A DNA stretch of 64,000 bases. It comes from Tipula vernalis (lineage: Eukaryota > Arthropoda > Insecta > Diptera > Tipulidae). The stretch's first letter is position 1. Every line of letters begins with the position of its first letter. Shown here piece after piece: positions 9,644-21,790 of this stretch. The stretch covers positions 136,364,241 through 136,428,240 of the forward strand of contig OY282559.1 in NCBI GenBank assembly GCA_958295665.1, in the 5' to 3' direction. Below the pieces are notes generated by a model that saw nothing but the letters and a program-made list of their open reading frames with translations, did no database searches and was not told the DNA's origin. The translations under genes were made by a program, and so were the position numbers.

Positions 9644-10045
9644 AAAGCCTTGAGAGCTATTTTAGAATTTAAATGAATTATTGTTTTAGAAGCTTTGGTA
9701 CAAAATGTTACGTTCTCATCCCTATTTTGCCTTACGTTTATAAGTTCGATTTGTAATTGTTCCATTGATTTTGAATATTGAAATTTATTTCACAGCTCAC
9801 TTTTCAGATCTTTTCATGAATCGAATTCTGTATATTTTACAATATCGTAAAGCTTTATGGGATAATTTTGTTTTAACTAACTCAAGAAACTTGTAATGTT
9901 CCGTGTGGAGCAACCCACTATAAATCATTTCACGGCACAATAAAAATTTATGGAGATGTTTTGAAGTAACCATTAAAATCTGAGATTATTTTTAGTGTAA
10001 TATCCATATTTAAAAGAAACATAGTTACAAGCGCATAAATTTGCA
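9644..10045 (-). pseudogene. gypsy A gag N-terminal half
   Basis: Minus-strand translation shows gag-type sequence in pieces: SDFNGYFKT near 9970, HYKFLELVKTKLSHKA near 9890, and MEQLQIELINVRQNRDENV near 9740, ending KIALKAF at the piggyBac junction. On the other side of piggyBac the frame resumes with EGLID, as expected for gypsy gag. Frameshifts and a TAA at the insertion site show it was already decayed. Confidence 0.65.
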
Positions 10046-11769
10046 GCATCCCGGGAACCCGATAGCTTGTTGAATTTGACAGAGTTGAAATAATTTATAG
10101 AACTCATAGAATCTACAAAATTTAAAAAACTTTTAAAATTCATAATTTACTGAATTTTGAGATTTCACGGCATTTATAGCATTTATATAATTTATAACAT
10201 TAGTGGAATTAGACCAATAGAACCTATAAAATTTATAAAATTTAGGAAATGTATTTTAAATTTTAAAAATTTGTACAATTTATGGGATATATATTGTAGC
10301 ATTTACAGAATTGATAGATTATTGATACAAAATTGATTAATTTTGTAAATAAGTACATTTTTTAGAAGAGTTTGTTATAGAATATATAAATTATAAAATT
10401 TATAATTTTGTTTCATACATAACCGATTTTATTGCATAGTTAAAGGAGTTTTTAATGTATACCATATTTGCATACATGTTTTATTCGTTTTTAGTGCATA
10501 AACATCCGGGCTCTATAGTAATTAATATACCTGGGCAGAATCTTTTGAGAACGTAAATATTCAGCAAAACAATCAAAGCCAAAAATTTTTCGAAGATATC
10601 ATAAACTACGAAATAATAACAACAACAACAACAAAATTGCTTAAGTGTTTCGGTAATATCAAATGTCTGCTGGAGAACTACAGTAGAAAAACAAAACAGA
10701 ACGATTTTGTACTACATATATACGGAAAATTCTAGACTTAAGGATTGTCATAGAAACAATTGAAAATCATAAACCTATATTTTATATTATCATCACTCAA
10801 GTATGTCATCCACCTACTTGACAATCTATTTGAGATCTTTTTCCATATCTCTGCTCTTCCATATCGCTCTAACGTATTTGTACTTTAGTGTGTGTGTGTG
10901 TTTATATTAGAAAATAGAAAATTTGATAGTTAGATATTCCAAAACGATTTTTGTAGTTTCTGTTTAGGTACATCGCGTTGCTTAGTGTTTGTGTATTTGT
11001 AACTGCATTTCCTTCGAAAGGAATGAACTCTACGTTTACGTTTTGTAATACAAGAAGAAAATGGGAAAATTGATTTAATTTCTTTCCCTATTGTGATCTG
11101 TTTGTACGAGTAATAATGATGTTTTGGGACGAAGAAAAATGCAAAAAAAAAAATTTTAAAGGAGATAATGTAAATTGGCAAGTGGTAACCAAGGTATAGA
11201 TGACAAGAATGGATGAATACAACATGAATGTTTTTATACTTAAAGAACTGGAATGTTCATGTGTGTGGAGATTGTGTACAAATCCCCTGCAGAGCTTCCA
11301 CTGCTGTCTCGTCTGGTGTGAATTTAACCAATAAGGAGCTCGTAAAACATGTACTTTGTTGACGTATGGGGTGTGTGATTATAGGCAAACATAGCGTGTA
11401 CTATACTTGACCACAAATATTCCTCAAATATTCCGCAAGTGTTTTAGGTGAGAATTCTAAAGCCTTATTATAGAAAAGAAGTGAAGTTTGAGCCTTAATC
11501 AAACAAAATAGAAAATGGAACACTGACACTGTTGATTTGAAAAAAATTTCATAGATTTCATTTAACCTTAACGGAAGAACCAAACTTAGATGTCACACTC
11601 AAAAAATGGTGGTAGTAGGAAGAAATATCTCAGAGAATGCATATGGACCAAAAATGAAATTAAACGTGAGGAACCTTTTAAGACAAGGACGAAACGCGAT
11701 AATTCAAGAAGGTTAAAAAAAAATGTAGACTACTTGTTATGGAGCGTAAAATGACATCGAATCATGGCA
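10046..11769. other. AT-rich spacer without recognised gene
   Basis: Low-complexity TTTATAAAATTT-like sequence fills 10090-10420, a short (AAC)n run lies near 10617 and a short (GT)n run near 10891. The LTR of gypsy A may be hidden here but was not recognised. Open frames of 60-83 codons show no family features. Confidence 0.5.
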
Positions 11770-13300
11770 TTCGATGAAATGGCATACTGTGACTTTACTT
11801 GCCACATCACGGTGTTTCGAACTTTCGACTTTTTGGCGAAACGACGGCCATGTTGATCTTCAAGCGGGTTATCTCTCAATGAGAAATTATTAATCGGCCC
11901 TACTATTTAACTAACATTGTGGACAGTTCTCCAATGATTTAGAAGGTTTCCCGTGGCATTATCTGCCGAAATCGAAAAGATGTACAGACAAATCCTGATG
12001 GAATCAAGCCAAATCAAATATCATTGCATCGGTTTTATCTACGAGAACATTGCTGTTAAAGCGGCTGCAGAAAATGAACAAGAATTTCCTAAAGATGCCA
12101 AGACAATGAAACCAAAATTTTTACGTTGACGATTTTCTTGCTGATGTCAAGCCAGCCCTCCTAGGCCGCGAGTGTATATTTTCGAATAACGTCGAACAAC
12201 AAGATTACAGCAAATCTGGTAACCAGTAAAAGTAATGTCGCACCAATCGAATCCGTAGATCTTTCTCGATTGGAGCTATGTGGAGCTCATTTATTAGCAA
12301 AACTTGTAACCAACAAGGTATTGAGTAACTAAACAGTGATTTTGTGATGCCTAAAGTCGAGTCCTCTACAGAGGTGGAAGGTCTATGTTGCAAACCACCT
12401 AGCGGAAATACACAAATTAATTCCGAACACGATTTGGAGGCATGTGAGCAGTGGAGATAACCCTTCAGATTTAGCTACAAGTGGTGTTAAGCCATATAAG
12501 TTACTGTCGAGCAAGCTTTACTGGAAGGTACCATAATGGTTATTTACTTGCGATATACTCTAGCCTAATTTGATAAAATTCAAGCAGACAAATGATTTTA
12601 GCATAATCGATGAAATGATAGGAAATATTTCGAAATGAACAAAGCCGAAGCTGCACTAATGAGACGAGCAGTTTAACAACCGATAAGCAGTTAAAGTCGA
12701 AATCAGCATTACTAACCTTACCTCCGTTAGGCACTAGTTATCTATATTATCAGCATGCGCTGATCATTTCAAATCTATGCCCAGGACCTTCGCTAATTGT
12801 ATCCTTCTCGCATTTAATTGGCGTCTTCGCATTTAATTGGAAACTTACCATATCAACGAATAACTCCGTCCCGACTATTTTCCAAAACTTGAGTTGATTA
12901 TGCCGGGTTCATTGTGTTAGTGTCTAGGCGTGGGATGGGCTCTAAACTAAATATTTGGTTATTTTTGTGTGCTCATATTGAGGTAGCCGTTGAAATTTTG
13001 ACAACAACATTTATTGATGCTTTAAGGTGGTTCACTTTACGAAGGGAAGTACCTAATGAAATTTTATGCGATAATGGATCCAATTTTCGCGGAACTAAAC
13101 ATTTATTATCTGATATTCCAGGCAGATGAGTAAAAGAATGCGGTCCACCAGTACGCAGCAGACAATCCAATAAAATGGTCCTTCATTCCACCGATGGAAC
13201 CAAATTTTGGCGGAATTAGGAAACGTGCAGTTCGATCAATCAAGGCACTCCAAGGTGAGAGTTCTTGGTAATTTGCACATAACATACGAGAAAATGTCTA
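11770..13300 (+). pseudogene. BEL/Pao retrotransposon pol remnant
   Basis: Frameshifted pieces in BEL/Pao order. The pre-RT block YLPHHGV is near 11798. RT has AEIEKMYRQIL near 11966 and the active site FYVDDFLADV near 12118. RNase H sequence includes DLSRLELCGAHLL near 12260 and WKVYVANH...HKLIPNTIWRHVSSGDN near 12375-12460. The integrase core has FIDALRWF and ILCDNGSNFRG near 13010-13095, then PMEPNFGGI near 13200. The usual Glu after FGG(L/I)W is replaced (RK), so the integrase triad is lost. LTRs and gag were not found. The enzyme set would have copied and integrated the element; this copy is dead. Confidence 0.75.
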
Positions 13301-13929
13301 CGAAACTAATTATATGAATACTATATGATTTTAATATGTTCCGAAGAGAATTCAATCCAGTTTCGAATTGATGAGGTTATGAAAATCAATCTTCTCATCA
13401 GGCCGCGGCGACTGGACTGATTATACCACAATTTACATTCTATATATACAGAATGTGCTGTGCGTTAAGTACTAGCGAATCATACTACCTAATACAGATG
13501 AATTCTCTTACAATTTTTCTTCTTCACAATATTCACACAGCTCTATTTCTGTGTAGCTAACTTTTACTTTATTAATTTTTTGTTGAATATTAATTAATTC
13601 ATGTAATATCTAATATGCTACCGGTGATTAGACCATTTTAATTGTGTTTCAAATCAGTTACCAGACTGTTCAACAATTGGTTCAGACAGATTGGTGACAT
13701 ATTCTGTAAATCTCTTGATATCCTCCCATAGTGCGCGAACTTGTATGGAATTCCACAAATGACATCTTGATCGCTTAATTTAATAATTTCCTCTGAAATA
13801 ATAACTTGATTTTCAGAATTTTATACAGAATAGAAGTTCGGAATTAATAATACTGGAATGCTTTTGAATTACGAAATTTGGACCAACGAGGTTTAGCGAA
13901 TTAGATTTTCTTCTCTCGCAGCTATTTCA

Positions 13930-14600
13930 CCATTCGGAAGAATTTCCACTCTGCCAACCGAATTTTACGCTTCGTGAGACTCGATGATGGCTTATTGACC
14001 TTGCACAACCACACAATTGATTTATGAAGAGTAATGACGGAAAACTTTTTTCCATAAACGTATGGATAGTTCAACGTTTTGTTGGCAAAAACTATTTGTA
14101 GGTCAACAATTTAATATGACTGAAACAATACGGCTCCAGTGGATTGATCACAAGTTATAATACATCGGATATCGGATTTAATACCTTCTGTTGTAATTAT
14201 GTACCTAAGGTAAACTAATTCTCTTCGTAGAAACTGACATTTTTCCAGTTTTATTGTTAAGTTACTTCAGCGCAGGCGATCAAAGGCTGATTTTAGTTTG
14301 TTCGCATGGTCTTGTAGATTATGTCCATGTAGACAACAATATCGTCTAAATACAGAAACATCCTCTACGGTACAATCCAGTCAAGACAGAGTTCAATAAT
14401 CGTTGAAAGATCGCGGGTGCTTCTTTTAAACCAAAGGGCATCCGAATAAAATGATAATGACCTGTAATACATAGTACTGAACGCCGATCTTGCGCCTCTA
14501 GTGAAACCTAATGGCAGCTTTGTTCTAAATCTATGGTACTAAAGTAAGAATAGAATTTCCTAAATGATCTCATATTTCACATATATTTGGTGGGGGAAAC
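13930..14600 (-). pseudogene. gypsy-type RT/RNase H remnant
   Basis: Minus-strand pieces in order: PPPNICEI and YFSTIDLE near 14590-14540, then GHYHFIRMPFGLKEAPAIFQRLL near 14450. The active-site region is degraded by frameshift near 14350, and LTIKLEKCQFLRREL-like sequence lies near 14240 in broken frames. RNase H includes CDQSTGAVLFQ near 14140 and VITLHKSIVWL near 14020. This is the Ty3/gypsy pattern, with many stops. It is separate from gypsy A because the RT block is repeated. Confidence 0.65.
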
Positions 14601-14723
14601 ACATCCTTCATTCGATTTTCTATAATGAAGCAATCTAAATGCGCATTGGCACGCAATTTCAGGTACCGAAACTTATTATCTTTAGGATTGGAGAGGTTTT
14701 GAGATTTTGTCTTCACCAATGAA

Positions 14724-15560
14724 GTGGCTGTATTTATAATAACTGAGTCACTCAATCCAAAAAAAGATATCAAACATAAATTTTTGCGTATTGTATTTGA
14801 CACTACTGGCTGTATCCTGAAATCAGAACACCGGCAACAAATCATATACAACGTTAAGAAGACAAACCACACTGGTCTGGATGTTTATTTAGAAGCAGTG
14901 AATTGGGATGAGATTCTAAATGCAAAGGATGTGAATTAAAATGGCGATAAATGTCGAACTACATGTGCCTATTTCCAACATATCACCAAGTATTCATCCT
15001 CCATGGTTCGATGACCGGCTTACAAATCTAAAAAATCGAAAATCGAAAGGCCTATGCTAAAATGATGAAATCAAGTTTGTAAACAGACCGGCTCTCCTTT
15101 CTACAATACGACGAGAAATTTGATGTCTATTTCAAATTTAAATAAAAGTCTTATTTGGCTTGCATCTAAGAATAAATTAGAGCAAATCCAAAACAACAAC
15201 GTTAGGTCTAAATGAGAAATCGAGCGGTACCCTGTCAATACGACCTTCAACAATATCAGCATCTCGAACGCTAAAGAGATAGCGAATTTATTTGCTGCAT
15301 TTTTCCAATCTGTCTATCAACCAAACATCAATACTGGGTACATTACAGTCTGAAATATTTACTAATTGTGATGCTGAAAAACTGCAAGATGACCTCAGTA
15401 GACTTAGTGAGTGGTGTGATCAAAACTCATTACACTTAAACATTGTAAAAGGCATCCGATAATTACTACTTATAATTACTACTTACTTACTTAGTTTGGC
15501 TTCCTTAGGCGATGGACTGGAGAATTCAGTGATACACAAAGGAGACTAACAAGATTGGCT
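14724..15560 (+). pseudogene. Jockey-like non-LTR retrotransposon remnant, 5' part
   Basis: The end of the endonuclease domain and its linker are recognisable: LDVYLEAVNWDEIL near 14877, PPWFDDRLTNLKNRKSKAYAK-like sequence near 15000 and SNAKEIANLFAAFFQSVYQPN-like sequence near 15255 in shifted frames. RT core motifs are missing. The text jumps near 15345 to the post-catalytic block LQDDLSRLSEWCDQNSLHLN (15387-15450), then to a FLRRWTGEFSD-like block near 15500. The 3' continuation lies at 17,084 after unrelated sequence. Confidence 0.6.
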
Positions 15561-16756
15561 TGTAAAATAAAAATGAGGGGGAAAGTTCACAAATGACAAC
15601 AATAAAGTAAATGTCTCAAAGAGAGAGCACAGAATATTCATTAAGTGACCTGTTAATTTATAGATCGAGCTACCTCGAACCAAGCCAGTACATTGGCCGA
15701 TGACCCATCGATTCTTCGGAGAAAATAGGTTACGACACTCCATTGAGAATACTACTTTGCGGAATTAACTCCCGCCGCATTATAGGGAATAAGGCGCTCA
15801 ACCATGGATGATTCTAGACGATGTCATGTGTTCCCACTCACTAGTCTAACTGTTGCTTGTGATAATTGAGACTACTTTTACAAATAATGCAATCTGTGTT
15901 CAACTCACTAGTTCCTAAGCCGATAGAGATAGTCATGCGAAGCATGGGCGCTGTCGTTCAGACGCCAAGGCCACTTCGACAAATCATGCTATTGGTAAGA
16001 ACTGCAGGGCATGTAATGCCAGCCTCGAAAAGAATGAAAGGTCATTGTATGTGAAGGTAGTGTTTGACGTGTTATAAAGAACGTTGCTCCAACGCACCGG
16101 ACTTAGAAAACTCTTGTGATGACGAGGAACCAAAGTCTCTGGATAGTAACTCTGTATGTCCGAACAACAAATTCACGCTCAGTTATCACAGCAGTTGTAT
16201 CTTCAAGGGTGAATGCACCAGCAGTTTGGTTTGAGTCAAGGAATCAGCTCTTATTCGTTTCTAACTATATTAAACTTGCCAGAGGTGCTTTGTCGGCTTT
16301 TGTTGAAAAACTGGAAACTAAAACTGGAACACACGTGCGACTACTATGAAGTGGTAGCATATATATAGAGGTACGAATCATTGAAATCGGAGAGCAAATG
16401 CAAGTTTTAGATTTGATTGTCCTCTTTTGTGATCAAAACCTTGGTAATGTTCTCAACAATTGAATTTTTCTATTGAATCAACTATAATAGATTCCAAAAC
16501 CTATTATTATGGGGTAAACGTAACTTACCTTTATTTTGTATCCTAGTTACCTCGCAACTAATCGTTTCCCCGAAAATTGCTTTATGTCTCTTGAAAGCTC
16601 GCGGGACGATTTATCTAAATTCAACAGTGGTTTTAACATCGTAACCTAGCTTCAAACCTGTTTCAATTAAAAAAGTCGTCAGCAAATATGTTCTTTATGT
16701 TGATTTCCTATTCGTATTTTTAGTCTCCTTCATGTACACTATATCTCGCTTGGGAT
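15561..16756. other. Sequence separating two halves of the jockey-like remnant
   Basis: No family is securely recognised. A Cys-containing stretch in shifted frames at about 15990-16130 (NCRACNASLEKN, then CLTCYKERCSN) is reminiscent of a PHD-like or zinc-ribbon ORF1 of non-LTR elements, but it is too degraded to assign. The rest is AT-rich. Confidence 0.35.
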
Positions 16757-17083
16757 CCGCTCAAAACGCGATATTTCAAAACGCGATATGACGAAACGAG
16801 ATGAAGTACAAAACGCGATATTTCAAAACGCTATATGGTACAAAACGCGATATTTTAAAATTATTAATCTTCCTTCATTTCACATATAAAATTTTCCTTT
16901 ACCTTTATGATGAAATTGAACATGTATGATCCTAGCTCCAGGATAAGCGTTTTGAAATATCATTTTTTGAATGATCGCGTTTTGTACTATTTCTCGTTTT
17001 GTACCATATCGCGTTTTGAAATATCGCGTTTTGTACCATATCGCGTTTTATACCGTATCGCGTTTTTGAAATATCGCATCTTA
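16757..17083. repeat. Foldback-like inverted array of ~15-bp AAAACGCGATAT units
   Basis: The left arm (about 16763-16860) repeats CAAAACGCGATATTT and GGTACAAAACGCGATAT. The right arm (about 16945-17083) carries the same units reverse-complemented (AAATATCGCGTTTTGTACC). An AT-rich loop of about 85 bp separates the arms. The whole can fold into a long imperfect hairpin. It stands between two halves of a jockey-like remnant. Confidence 0.8.
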
Positions 17084-17330
17084 TCAAATGTGACCCATCT
17101 CGATAATATAAGATCTCAAGTGGAATATTCTGCAACCATCTGGAATCCTTACTGAAAGCATACGAAAAAGTTTTTGATATTTCTGTTAAAAAACTGAGAT
17201 TATGACTATAAAGTACCTTTCTATCAAAATGTGGTTCGCTTACCACCTCATTCAACAAGACGCAAAGAATACAAAATTTGCACCCGATTCAGCTTATTTA
17301 TTGGGAAACATTTCTATAAATGTTCCAAGC
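17084..17330 (+). pseudogene. Jockey-like remnant, 3' part
   Basis: DNIRSQVEYSATIWNPY at 17100-17152 is the post-RT block (family pattern LVRS.LEY...WNPY). It is followed in shifted frames by a PPHSTRRKEYKICTRF-like tail. It is the expected continuation of the 15500-15560 block. Confidence 0.55.
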
Positions 17331-17519
17331 AGGACATTGGATAATCACCGATTTTTGGTGCTAGTCCACTAAATAAGGCGATAACAATAAAATCCAATTA
17401 GCAAAATCATTCAATAACGCAAAGGATCAATTCAAATTTAATCAATCAAAACACAATTTAACAAGAGAAAAGAAAACTTGTAAAAAGAACTGTGTAAAAA
17501 TAGGTTTGGGTGTACTCAT

Positions 17520-17577
17520 TTATTTCGCAATTGCTTGTTTAATATCCTCGAGCACAGCGGCGAGAACACAGCAACTA
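17520..17577 (-). other. Possible terminal coding exon of a host gene
   Basis: On the minus strand a pyrimidine-rich tract ending in AG (17578-17600) precedes a 19-codon frame reading CCVLAAVLEDIKQAIAK and a TAA stop. It resembles a last exon, but the length is too small to identify a protein and chance is possible. Confidence 0.2.
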
Positions 17578-17599
17578 CTAAAAGGAAAATAAATGGAAA

Positions 17600-19559
17600 T
17601 GAAATTTCACTCTTGGAATATGCTGCTGTTGATATTTAATTTAAATCTCTGTAAAATTCAGGCTTAAGTAAAATCACTTAAATCACACAATCGGGTACAT
17701 TGAGGGCCTAGCTTAGCCTAAGTACATAGAGCTCAGATGAGCACATGCAGTAAAAATACTTGTAGAACACACATAAAGCTCCTACATTCCATCGAAGGGA
17801 GAGGGAGCACGGGAGAAAGAGATACTAATATCAGAAATCAATCAGCATGCTCCCGTTTTTACTCGATTAAGTACAGCTAGGTGAGCTTTAGGAGCGTCTG
17901 ACGAAATATGCGAATTATTTTCCAGTTTTGGTATTATGTACGGTTTGTATATTTTTAGGAGTAGCCATAGTGCATGATGGCAACTTTATCGAGAACATTT
18001 TTTCGCAATCCGTATACGTGGCTCCCAGCAATTTTCTGGATATTTTGTCGTATCAGTGTTCCAAACTCGAAACCAAAGGTCTGTAGAACTCCAGTTTTGA
18101 CTTTTCGCGATAAATGCGGAGGTTTTTAATATTTTAGATTTAATATATTGTACGTTTTCCCATTAAAGGATTCACTGGTCTGCTAACCCTAACAAAAACG
18201 TGTAAATCCTCTAATATACCGTACTACGTTGATCTGAAGGGCAATATGTTGGGCTATTAATTCCAACTTCCTTTCAGGAAGATAATATTGCGACCCGGAA
18301 TGCATGATTTATAATAGAAAGAAGACAGACTATACTTGAGGAGAGTTTGAGGTATTGGGTCTCCTAGCCGCACTTCAGATATATTATCTCTAAAGGCAAG
18401 GTTTGACTTAGTTTTGACGGTTTCCCAGGTAGAACAAGAAATTCCATATTGTATTCTTCTTAGTGATGTCGCGCACCAGTTGGAAATCTATACGGATAGA
18501 ATGTGAACAGCACATTAATAATCACCCAAGATTCTCTCGCTTGACTGTTGCATGCCTGTTGCTCTTGCCATTCTCGTCTCGTCCGTCTGCATAACCGTTG
18601 TGAGATTGTCTTTTTCTTTGTAGTAAATTTCTTACAAAGACTTCTTTCTCCTAAAGAGCACCAAAACAATCACCGTCCAAGCAGATATTTTTAGGTTTAG
18701 ATGGATTCTGGCTTATGGTTCAGTAATCTCGAAGGTCGAATGGGTAACTTGATTGTTCAACGACCGAAGTAATGCGCTGGAAAAAACAATTTGGACCGAT
18801 GGTGCAACGAGGGGGCTCCTCACTGGGGGCATGAACATTCAAAATTGTGAATTGTGTCACGGTCATTGTTGTCGGTTGTTATTGTTGGTTTGTAGCGATT
18901 GTAATCGGTGATGATATTGTCGATTAGTCTTGTTTTATGCAGCGCGATGAAGTAGAGTTCTTACATGGTTGGTTGTTCGAAGAGTTAATAGAGGCTCTCC
19001 GGGCGATTTAGGCTGAGTACGTTCCATATTCCAAATTTAAAATCGTTTTCCTTACGTATATCGTCGTTGTCGTCATCCAAAAATATTCTAGGCTCATATG
19101 AAGGTTTCGTAACAAAAATGTTTTACAGGTTGGTCTATTGGTTAGACAAGACGACCACAGCCTTAATACTTTAGCCTACTACCTTAATTGAGTAGCTTAG
19201 AATTTTCACAACAATTAAAGGTCTCGAGACTTGATATCAATTTTTATAAGATCATCGAGTTGCTCAATTTTGTTGCGCTAACTATTGGTTCTCTGCTCAT
19301 CTGCATTTAAAGCAATATTATTGCTCAGTTATTATATAATAGCTCAAATCGTATACATGTTTCATTCTTGCAAGCTAAATATTTTAAATAAGGAAATAAT
19401 TTAGGATTGAAAGTTGCTCAATTTGTATTACATTAAAAGTTTTTCGTTTTCCATCATACATTGTATGAGTTAAAATTTAATTTTGTTAATGTTTAGTTGC
19501 TCAATGTGGGCTCTAAAGTCTTCTTATATATACAGTAATTCGTTATAAATCGCGATTTA
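17600..19559. other. Unassigned stretch
   Basis: Both strands were read; no domain or repeat family is recognised. Short open frames of 60-69 codons lack family features. Base composition is less AT-rich around 18,400-19,000 than in the flanks, so a decayed element is possible. Confidence 0.4.
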
Positions 19560-19599
19560 TAAAACAGTGCCACCAAAAACGGCTGGCAAATACATTCCC

Positions 19600-20179
19600 G
19601 TACCACAGCTAAAGATTCCACCCTTCTGGAACGAATAGCCAGAGGCTTTGTTTACCGTAGTCGAACACCAAATTTGTATTTCATCGTTTGGAAAACGATG
19701 ACGAAATGTTCGCCCATGCCCTTGATACTATACCACAAGCGACGATACTGATGATACTGGACACAATCAAAAATCCGCCGCCAGGAAAGAAATATAAAGC
19801 ACTGAAGCCCGCATGAATAGACCGCTACACTATTAGCGAAGAGCAACGTCTCGACGAGTTGCTTTCCGGTTTCCGGAAAATAGGAAACCTACGACCATCC
19901 CACTTTTATCGCTTGCTCGAGCAGAAAGCAGGTGACTCCACTTTAGTAAATGCAAATTTACTCAAAAACCTCTTTCTAAAACGTTTGCCTGATGACTTAA
20001 GAGCAATCTTGGTGCGAGAGAGCAAGAAGGACATTCAAGAGCTACTACCGGTCGCTGACCAAACCTGGATTTATGCTCAATCCAGAACAATCCCATCTAT
20101 TGCTGAAGTTCAACAGCAACACTCCAGTGGCAAGGCAACTGTTGACAGCGGACCAGACCTGGCCAAGATGCAACAATAA
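19600..20179 (+). pseudogene. gypsy B gag (DUF7041-like)
   Basis: The frame shifts once before 19859. Recognisable pieces are IPPFWNE near 19617, a PPPGKKYKALK stretch near 19780, then EQRLDELLSGFRKIGNLRPSHFY and LLKNLFLKRLPDDLRAIL. This order (PPFW, PP..Y..LK, R...LL....LGD..PS, LP...+.IL) is the retrotransposon gag form called DUF7041 in insects. It would assemble particles around the element RNA. The frame at 19859-20179 is open for 106 codons. No zinc knuckle is visible. Confidence 0.65.
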
Positions 20180-20291
20180 CTAGACCAGACACAACGGCAA
20201 TTATCAGATCTCCAGCGAATACTCGCCAACATAAACTTTGGGTTTCGTGGAAGATCACCGGACAAAGGGAATTTGGTGAGGGAAACACCGT

Positions 20292-21780
20292 TTGCATTCT
20301 TACCGCAGCAAACGGTACCCCAATTTCCACTTACGGTACAAAATTGTTAATAGTCAATCTCAGACGTATGTTCACACATCCCTTTTAGTCGCGGCAGTAG
20401 ACAGGCCTATTATAGGCGCTGACTTTCTGTCCAAATATGGTCTCGTGGTCGATTTGAAAAACAGACGACTTTCGGACCCGCTTACAACTCTTGTAATGAA
20501 CGGAACCATCGCTCAGGTTAATACGCCAACCTTAAAATATTTCAGCGTCAATAATTCCCATATATTTCCCGTTATTTGCCCAAAAATAGATTTGGTTCGG
20601 ACCTATCATCAGATTCCCATGACTGCAGAGAATATTCACAAAACAGCGAATACTATTCCCTTTGGGCTTTTTGAGTTCAGCCGAATGCCTTACGGTCTTT
20701 GCAAATCAGCTCAGACATTCCAGCGATTCCTTAACGAAGTTCTAACAGAGTTGGATTTCGTCTTTTCTTATATCGATGATATCCTCATTGCGAGTCACTC
20801 CGAGATGGAACATAGAGAACATCTCGAGTCAGTTTTTGAACGTCTCTCCGCATTTGGAATAAATATTAAAGCTTCGGTATTCTTCCGTCGAAAGAAATAG
20901 TTGAAACCATCTCAAATGTTCCAGTGCCAACTTCAATCCGCCAAATACTGCAGTTCGTAGGTATGGTGAACTATTACCACCGCTTAATACCACGTTTAGC
21001 CGAACTGTTATCGCCTATTCACCGGCATTTGGCCACTTTACTCAATAAAGGCAAAAAAACAGAAATAATTTCTTTTGACCTGAAGAATGCATCGCACCTT
21101 TCAACGAAGTCAAGCGTTATCTTGCCGCTGCCACTCTTTTGGCACATCCGTTGAACGATACTGAGTTCAACATCACTACAGGCGCTTCCGGTTCAGCGGT
21201 TGGTGCTGTCTTACAAGAACGCAACCGTGGATGTTGGCAACCATTAGCGCTCTTTTCAAAGAAGCTCTCTCCAGCGGAAATAAAATACTCTACATTCGAT
21301 AGAGAACTTCTTGCTATATATCTAGCAATTAGACACTTTCGCCATTTCGTCGAAGGCCGAAATTTCTCTATTTTCACTCACCGGGGTAGTCCCCGGTAAT
21401 TATGACATCTCGATTATATTGCACAATTCACGACCGACATTCACCACATTAAAGGTAAACAAAATGTGGTGAGCGACTGTTTATCACGTTCTGATGAATC
21501 ACCTTCACCAGAAATCAACGTCTCCTCTTTCGACATGAAAAAATTACATGAACAGCAACGGTGTGACGAGGAATTGCAAAAATTGATTTCAGTACGGAAT
21601 CCGAAATCAAAAGTAAACTTGCAATTGATCAACTTACCGGACAATAAGGTCGGCTAATCACATCCCGGCATCCATGCCACGCGTAAACTAATTGCTTCGA
21701 AGTACTTCTGGCCAAAAATGAATACTGATACAAGCAACTGGGTGAAACCTTGTATCCCACCGCTGCCTTATATATTTGTA
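20292..21780 (+). pseudogene. gypsy B pol (protease end, RT, RNase H, integrase start)
   Basis: The 202-codon frame at 20292-20900 joins the protease end (PIIGADFLSKYGLVVDLKNR) directly to the RT middle (KIDLVRTYHQIP). About the first third of RT is therefore deleted in frame. RT continues with GLFEFSRMPYGLCKSAQTFQRF and the active site SYIDDILIAS. After a frameshift near 20900 come IRQILQFVGMVNYYHRLIP and RNase H (GSAVGAVLQE, FDRELLAIYLAIRHFRH; frameshift near 21385). A chromodomain-free linker follows (HHIKGKQNVVSDCLSR), then the integrase zinc-finger start HPGIHATRKLIASKYFWP near 21660. Sequence similarity ends near 21,790, before the DDE core. Confidence 0.75.
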
Positions 21781-21790
21781 GCAATCACAC

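Larger units (their letters stand above)
1..10045 (-). mobile_element. Ty3/gypsy retrotransposon A, decayed, interrupted twice
   Basis: Minus-strand pieces at 1-51, 5634-6889 and 9644-10045 read in order as gag, zinc knuckles, protease and reverse transcriptase of one gypsy-type element. The RT continues past the left edge of the window. A Loa-clade element lies between the first two pieces and a piggyBac element between the last two, each with a target duplication, so this copy is the oldest layer of the nest. No LTR is recognised; the right limit is where gag-like sequence fades. The double zinc knuckle and linker style recall the mdg3/micropia/blastopia group, but that is inference from pattern only. 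Confidence 0.75.
19560..21790 (+). mobile_element. Ty3/gypsy retrotransposon B, truncated
   Basis: Gag, protease linker, RT, RNase H and the start of integrase are present in order on the plus strand, then sequence homology stops inside integrase. No LTR is seen. RT and RNase H match element D (30.3-33.1 kb) closely in motif wording, so B and D belong to the same clade (Mag/Osvaldo-like by gag type, inference). Confidence 0.75.
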
